Shown: positions 6,231 to 8,745 of the stretch, piece by piece
How the letters are laid out: every line of letters starts with the position of its first letter
Numbering within the stretch: position 1 is the stretch's first letter
From: JAOTYV01 sp964469835
GTDB lineage: Bacteria > Pseudomonadota > Alphaproteobacteria > UBA8366
Direction of reading: 5' to 3'
NCBI GenBank assembly: GCA_964469835.1
Contig: CAYYBI010000296.1
Location: 1 to 8,745 of the forward strand
Length of the DNA: 8,745 nucleotides
The notes under the pieces: model-generated
Database searches by the model: none
What the model was told of the DNA's origin: nothing
Seen by the model: the letters and a program-made list of their open reading frames with translations, nothing else
Made by a program: the position numbers and the translations under genes

Positions 6231-6304
6231 CATTCCGCTTCGAGGAGTTTAGGCGACCGCGGCAATGGCGGCAATCGAAGGGCGCAGGGCGGCGGTACGC
6301 GAAC

Positions 6305-7138
6305 CTATGTTTTTTTCGCGCCGATGTCGGATGCCGGGTCGGGCGCGAGCCCGGCCGCCGCGCCGACACCCATCACGAAAGTCTGCTTGCCGGAATCCGT
6401 TGCCGCCATGGTTTGCAAAACCCGAAGTTGCAGCAGATCAGGATTGTCCTTCAGCATGCGCGCGGCGTTGGCGAGGCTGCGCAAGGCCGCGGTTTCGCCG
6501 CGGGCGCGCTCCAACGCGGCTTCACCGTCCTTGCGGGCGGTCACCAAGGCGGCATAGGAAGACCGGATTTCCTTGTTGAGCATGAAATCCCGCAGCGTAA
6601 TCGAGCATATCTCCAGGCCCAGCGGCTCCAGCGTTTCGGCTACCAACGCTTGGACCTCCGCGGCGATGGGTTCCCGGTTTTCCAGAAGGGTATCGAGGGT
6701 TTTGGCCGCCACCGCCTGTCGGGCGGCGATCTGAACCGTATGATGAATGTGGCCGCGGTAACTTTCCACCGCGGTTGTCAGGCTGACGGGGTCGGTAATT
6801 CGGTAGTCGGCGACGAGGCTCAATTTCAAACCGATATTGTCCTGGGTCAGCACCTCTTGTCCGCCAATGACTTCGAGTTGTCGGCGTTTTTCGAGGGTGT
6901 CCACCCTGTGCGGTGGCCTCAGCAGCCGATACGCACCGGGACCAAGCACGCGCAGAAGCTTTCCGTTCTTATACAATAGGCCCCATTGATGCTCGTGGAC
7001 GACGAAGCGTCTCCATCGCAGGGCAAAACCGCCGATTACCACGAGGGCGACCAGGAGGATCAGCGCGAAAATGACGAGCGAGGCTAATTCGACTAGGCTG
7101 AGTGTTGCTATCAAGCGCAAGCTCCCCGTAAAGGCCAC
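6305..7138 (-). CDS. SPFH/band-7 (slipin-like) membrane protein
   Basis: SPFH proteins sit in the inner membrane, assemble into large ring or cage oligomers and organise membrane microdomains or protease quality control. Numbered from the GTG at 7138, residues 9-40 are a strongly hydrophobic membrane segment followed by RWRR. The band-7 domain spans about 45-205 (HEHQWGLLYKNGKLLRVLGPGAYRL, LTQDNIGLKLSLVADYRITDP, LEPLGLEICSITLRDFML). A short Ala/Glu/Arg-rich helix (200-228) and the slipin-like NPDLLQLRVLQTM (232-244) follow. The start is uncertain: the GTG has no Shine-Dalgarno sequence, whereas a TTG at 7114 (residue 9) has GGGGAG 7 bases upstream and would give 269 residues. No NfeD partner gene is adjacent. 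It lies 101 bases downstream of the Sel1-type gene on the same strand. The family is clear; the specific role is unknown. Confidence 0.88.
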   Translation of the reverse strand: MAFTGSLRLIATLSLVELASLVIFALILLVALVVIGGFALRWRRFVVHEHQWGLLYKNGKLLRVLGPGAYRLLRPPHRVDTLEKRRQLEVIGGQEVLTQDNIGLKLSLVADYRITDPVSLTTAVESYRGHIHHTVQIAARQAVAAKTLDTLLENREPIAAEVQALVAETLEPLGLEICSITLRDFMLNKEIRSSYAALVTARKDGEAALERARGETAALRSLANAARMLKDNPDLLQLRVLQTMAATDSGKQTFVMGVGAAAGLAPDPASDIGAKKT

Positions 7139-7147
7139 ACGATAGGT

Positions 7148-7170
7148 GGCTGCAGACCAGCGCTGCAGTC
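7148..7170. repeat. Hairpin between Sel1-type gene and SPFH gene
   Basis: CTGCAG (7150-7155) and CTGCAG (7163-7168) are self-complementary arms with a 7-base loop; one G-T and one G-C pair extend the stem to 8. It lies just upstream of the SPFH start on the minus strand and has no T-run. It could be a 3'-end or leader structure. Confidence 0.35.
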
Positions 7171-7239
7171 ATGAGGAGCATCATACAACTGACAGGCATC
7201 ATCCGATAGTTTGTGTGGCAGTCGCGCGCAGGCCGCCCG

Positions 7240-7738
7240 CTATTCTACTGCGGTGTGTGGTGCCAAATTCGGTTGAAGCGGGTTGTTAACGCGGGCCAGT
7301 GGCACTGTCGGGCCGAAGATAACGGTCCGAATTGCCGCGTCATTGTCGGGCGCCGCGTAGTCTTGCATGATGCGCAGGGCCGCCGTCATCTCTGCGTCTG
7401 CAAGCGTGGGGACGGACATACGTTTGGCGACGTAATCGCGGTTGGTGCGCGCCAAAATGCGAACCACCGGATGGACCGGCTCCGAAGATTTCGCTGCCCG
7501 GTCGAACCATTGATAGGCCGCAAACAGATTTTTCGTGGCGCCCTTACCCCAGGTAAGCATCAAGCCAAGTCCGATCTGGGATTTCGCGTCGCCTGTCTGC
7601 GCCGAGGATTGGAAAATCTTGAAGGCTTTTTTGAAACCGCCCTTCGACAAACGCCTCTCGGCCACGCGCGAAATCAGCCACGGCGTGGCCGTGTGCAAAT
7701 ATCAGTAGAAATGCTGCGAGCGGGAACGCTTTTCCCAT
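7240..7738 (-). pseudogene. Sel1-repeat secreted protein gene with frameshift
   Basis: Sel1 repeats are TPR-like helical hairpins used for protein binding; secreted single-copy versions are common in alphaproteobacteria and of unknown function. The ATG at 7738 has a GAGGGAG ribosome site 4 bases upstream and encodes a signal peptide ending HGHAVA before DFARG. This frame gives DFARGREAFVEGRF and then degrades, stopping near 7544. The +1 frame takes over exactly there with KAFKIFQSSAQTGDAKSQIG, then LGLMLTWGKGATKN, AAYQWFDRAAKSS and the family-typical NRDYVAKRM, ending at 7240. Removing one A from the A6 run (plus strand T6, 7627-7632) restores one 165-residue protein. The frame continued from 7698 by a false start (MHTATPW) is only the out-of-frame reading of the signal-peptide region. 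It may be a recent pseudogene, a sequencing error at the homopolymer, or a slippage site. Confidence 0.8.
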
Positions 7739-7870
7739 GCCACTCCCTCTTGGGTTCGACCGCCCATCAAGCGTAAATTTTGGATGTTTTTGGGTGCGAA
7801 CCGTTAGTGAAGGTACAGCAGTTACGCGGCCACTTCCGTACCACCAAGGCGAGAATTTCGCATAGGTGCG

Positions 7871-7888
7871 GGATACTACGGAGTATCC
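7871..7888. repeat. Perfect 7-bp dyad upstream of the Sel1-type gene
   Basis: GGATACT (7871-7877) and AGTATCC (7882-7888) are perfect reverse complements around a 4-base loop ACGG. The dyad lies between the mtgA stop and the Sel1-type start and overlaps the -10 of the promoter candidate. There is no T-run, so an operator fits better than an intrinsic terminator, though both are open. Confidence 0.5.
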
Positions 7889-7911
7889 AATTCGTACAGA
7901 AATAGCTTCAA
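7882..7911 (-). promoter_or_regulatory. Candidate promoter for the Sel1-type gene
   Basis: Reading leftward, TTGAAG (7911-7906) is followed after 18 bases by GATACT (7887-7882). Each matches 4 of 6 consensus bases. It would give a leader of about 140 bases. The -10 is inside the dyad at 7871-7888, suggesting repression by an unknown dimeric regulator. The match is weak on its own. Confidence 0.25.
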
Positions 7912-7945
7912 TTCGTCTGGCGCCAACGCCGCTTCCGCGCCGCTC

Positions 7946-8641
7946 CTACCGCTCGACGCATTTTATATACGGACCCAGTATGGCGCTGCGCGCCACTGCG
8001 GTGCTGGCGCGGCCGCGCAGATAGGGTGTGGTGCGGCGCGGCGACCACTTTCGCGGGTTGGGCAGGACGGCTGCGAGCAGCCCTGATTCCCATTGCGACA
8101 GCTTGGCCGCCGGTTTTTTGAAGTAGGCGCGCGCTGCCGCCTCGATGCCGTAGATGCCGGGTCCCCACTCGACCACGTTCATATAGATTTCCATGATACG
8201 GCGTTTGTTCCAGGCCCATTCGATCAGGAAGGTGAGCGGCGCTTCGATCGCCTTGCGCACATAGGTGCGGTTGGGCCAGAGGAACAGGTTCTTGGCGGTC
8301 TGCATTGAGATCGTGCTGGCGCCGCGCAGCCGGCCGCCCTTGAGCCTGTCGGCCACGGCATCCTGTACCTGCTCCCAATCGACCCCATTGTGCAGGCAGA
8401 ACCGCGTGTCTTCGAGTGCGATCACCGCTCTGACCGCGTGCGGCGATATCCGGCTTATGGGGACCCAGTCTTTCTTAACGCCTTCGCCTTCGAAGAGGCG
8501 GATTACCATCAGCGGTGTCACCGGCGGCGGCAGCACGCGATACATCAGCGTCAGCAGCAATGGCGTGACCAGCACGACGATCACAAGGAAAAGCGTCAGT
8601 TTGACGATCTTGCCGAACAGGCTGGTTTTTCGATACGCCAC
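7946..8641 (-). CDS. mtgA: Monofunctional biosynthetic peptidoglycan glycosyltransferase
   Basis: MtgA (family GT51) polymerises lipid II into glycan strands at the periplasmic face of the inner membrane, without transpeptidase activity. The 231-residue product has a single N-terminal membrane anchor (about 12-33). The GT51 motifs are in order: ALEDTRFCLHNGVDW (75-89, catalytic Glu77), RGASTISMQTAKNLFLW (106-122), RKAIEAPLTFLIE (129-141, with the second conserved Glu at 133) and KRRIMEIYMNVVEWGPGIYGIEAAARAYF (147-174). I chose the GTG at 8641 because GAGG lies 10 bases upstream and the product then matches the usual 230-240 residues; the same frame is open to 8740, but the extra 33 residues are Arg-rich and unlike the family. 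The neighbouring leftward genes are the Sel1-type gene downstream and possibly a partial gene upstream. There is no rpmF next to it. Confidence 0.95.
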   Translation of the reverse strand: MAYRKTSLFGKIVKLTLFLVIVVLVTPLLLTLMYRVLPPPVTPLMVIRLFEGEGVKKDWVPISRISPHAVRAVIALEDTRFCLHNGVDWEQVQDAVADRLKGGRLRGASTISMQTAKNLFLWPNRTYVRKAIEAPLTFLIEWAWNKRRIMEIYMNVVEWGPGIYGIEAAARAYFKKPAAKLSQWESGLLAAVLPNPRKWSPRRTTPYLRGRASTAVARSAILGPYIKCVER

Positions 8642-8672
8642 GTTGTTCTTTCCTCGCCCGATCCGGTCCAGC

Positions 8673-8744
8673 TCAGGCCGAGAAATCGCGCAATATGTGC
8701 CCCGGCGGGCGATCCTGATCGCGGTAGTCCGTGCCCTCATGCAC
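8673..8744 (-). CDS. Possible 3' end of an unidentified leftward gene
   Basis: Reading leftward from the right edge, one frame gives 23 codons (ending GHILRDFSA) and then TGA at 8675-8673. Most of these codons end in G or C, as expected for coding DNA in this genome, and the stop lies 31 bases before the mtgA start, a normal operon spacing. The fragment is too short to name a family, and the competing mtgA-frame extension covers the same bases, so this is tentative. Confidence 0.3.
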   Translation of the reverse strand: MHEGTDYRDQDRPPGHILRDFSA

Positions 8745-8745
8745 A

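Noticed and set aside
6140..6245. A complete tRNA (type II) or the alphaproteobacterial permuted tmRNA on the minus strand
   Set aside because: Only the T-arm-like hairpin fits. No 5' acceptor strand pairs with CATCTGT, the 5-base loop of the middle stem is too short for an anticodon loop, no CCA follows, and no tag frame resembling ANDN was found.
7240..7698. Intact 152-residue protein starting MHTATPW at 7698
   Set aside because: Its first ~22 residues are the signal-peptide DNA read out of frame; the good ribosome site and signal peptide belong to the frame starting at 7738.
8642..8740. Longer mtgA starting at 8740
   Set aside because: The extension is Arg-rich and non-hydrophobic, and GAGG before the GTG at 8641 gives the normal family length.

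Overview
The window looks like chromosomal DNA from a high-GC alphaproteobacterium, perhaps of the Rhodospirillales type; the exact taxon is an inference. The main reason is the gene order smpB - (UDG, NYN) - rpoZ - rsh - pdxJ - acpS, a known alphaproteobacterial housekeeping neighbourhood. The omega subunit with a long acidic tail and the single bifunctional Rsh enzyme agree with this.

Left third (1-2225): smpB (trans-translation) runs rightward and meets, 5 bases away, a leftward pair: an NYN-domain (LabA/DUF88-like) protein followed by a family-5 uracil-DNA glycosylase. The 5' end of the NYN gene and its upstream region (about 1740-1920) have only about 34% GC, against about 60% further inside the gene. 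A 347-base divergent region then separates the NYN gene from rpoZ and holds a promoter candidate for each side.

Middle (2226-6016): a rightward operon of rpoZ, rsh, pdxJ and acpS. It joins an RNA polymerase subunit, the (p)ppGpp synthetase/hydrolase, vitamin B6 ring synthesis and activation of acyl carrier protein. rsh/pdxJ and pdxJ/acpS overlap by ATGA. A perfect 10-bp hairpin buries the preferred rsh start codon and part of its Shine-Dalgarno sequence; this is the most interesting regulatory signal in the window.

Right third (6017-8745): the usual alphaproteobacterial continuation after acpS (lepB-rnc-era) is absent. A convergent 288-base spacer rich in inverted repeats, including a tRNA T-arm-like hairpin, is followed by leftward genes: an SPFH/band-7 (slipin-like) membrane protein, a secreted Sel1-repeat protein whose reading frame is broken at an A6 run, and mtgA (monofunctional peptidoglycan glycosyltransferase). 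The last 72 bases may be the 3' end of another leftward gene.

I found no phage, transposon, CRISPR array or defence system. The genes are mostly ordinary housekeeping; the points worth a second look are the rsh initiation hairpin, the AT-rich 5' part of the NYN gene, the frameshifted Sel1 gene and the structured spacer after acpS.
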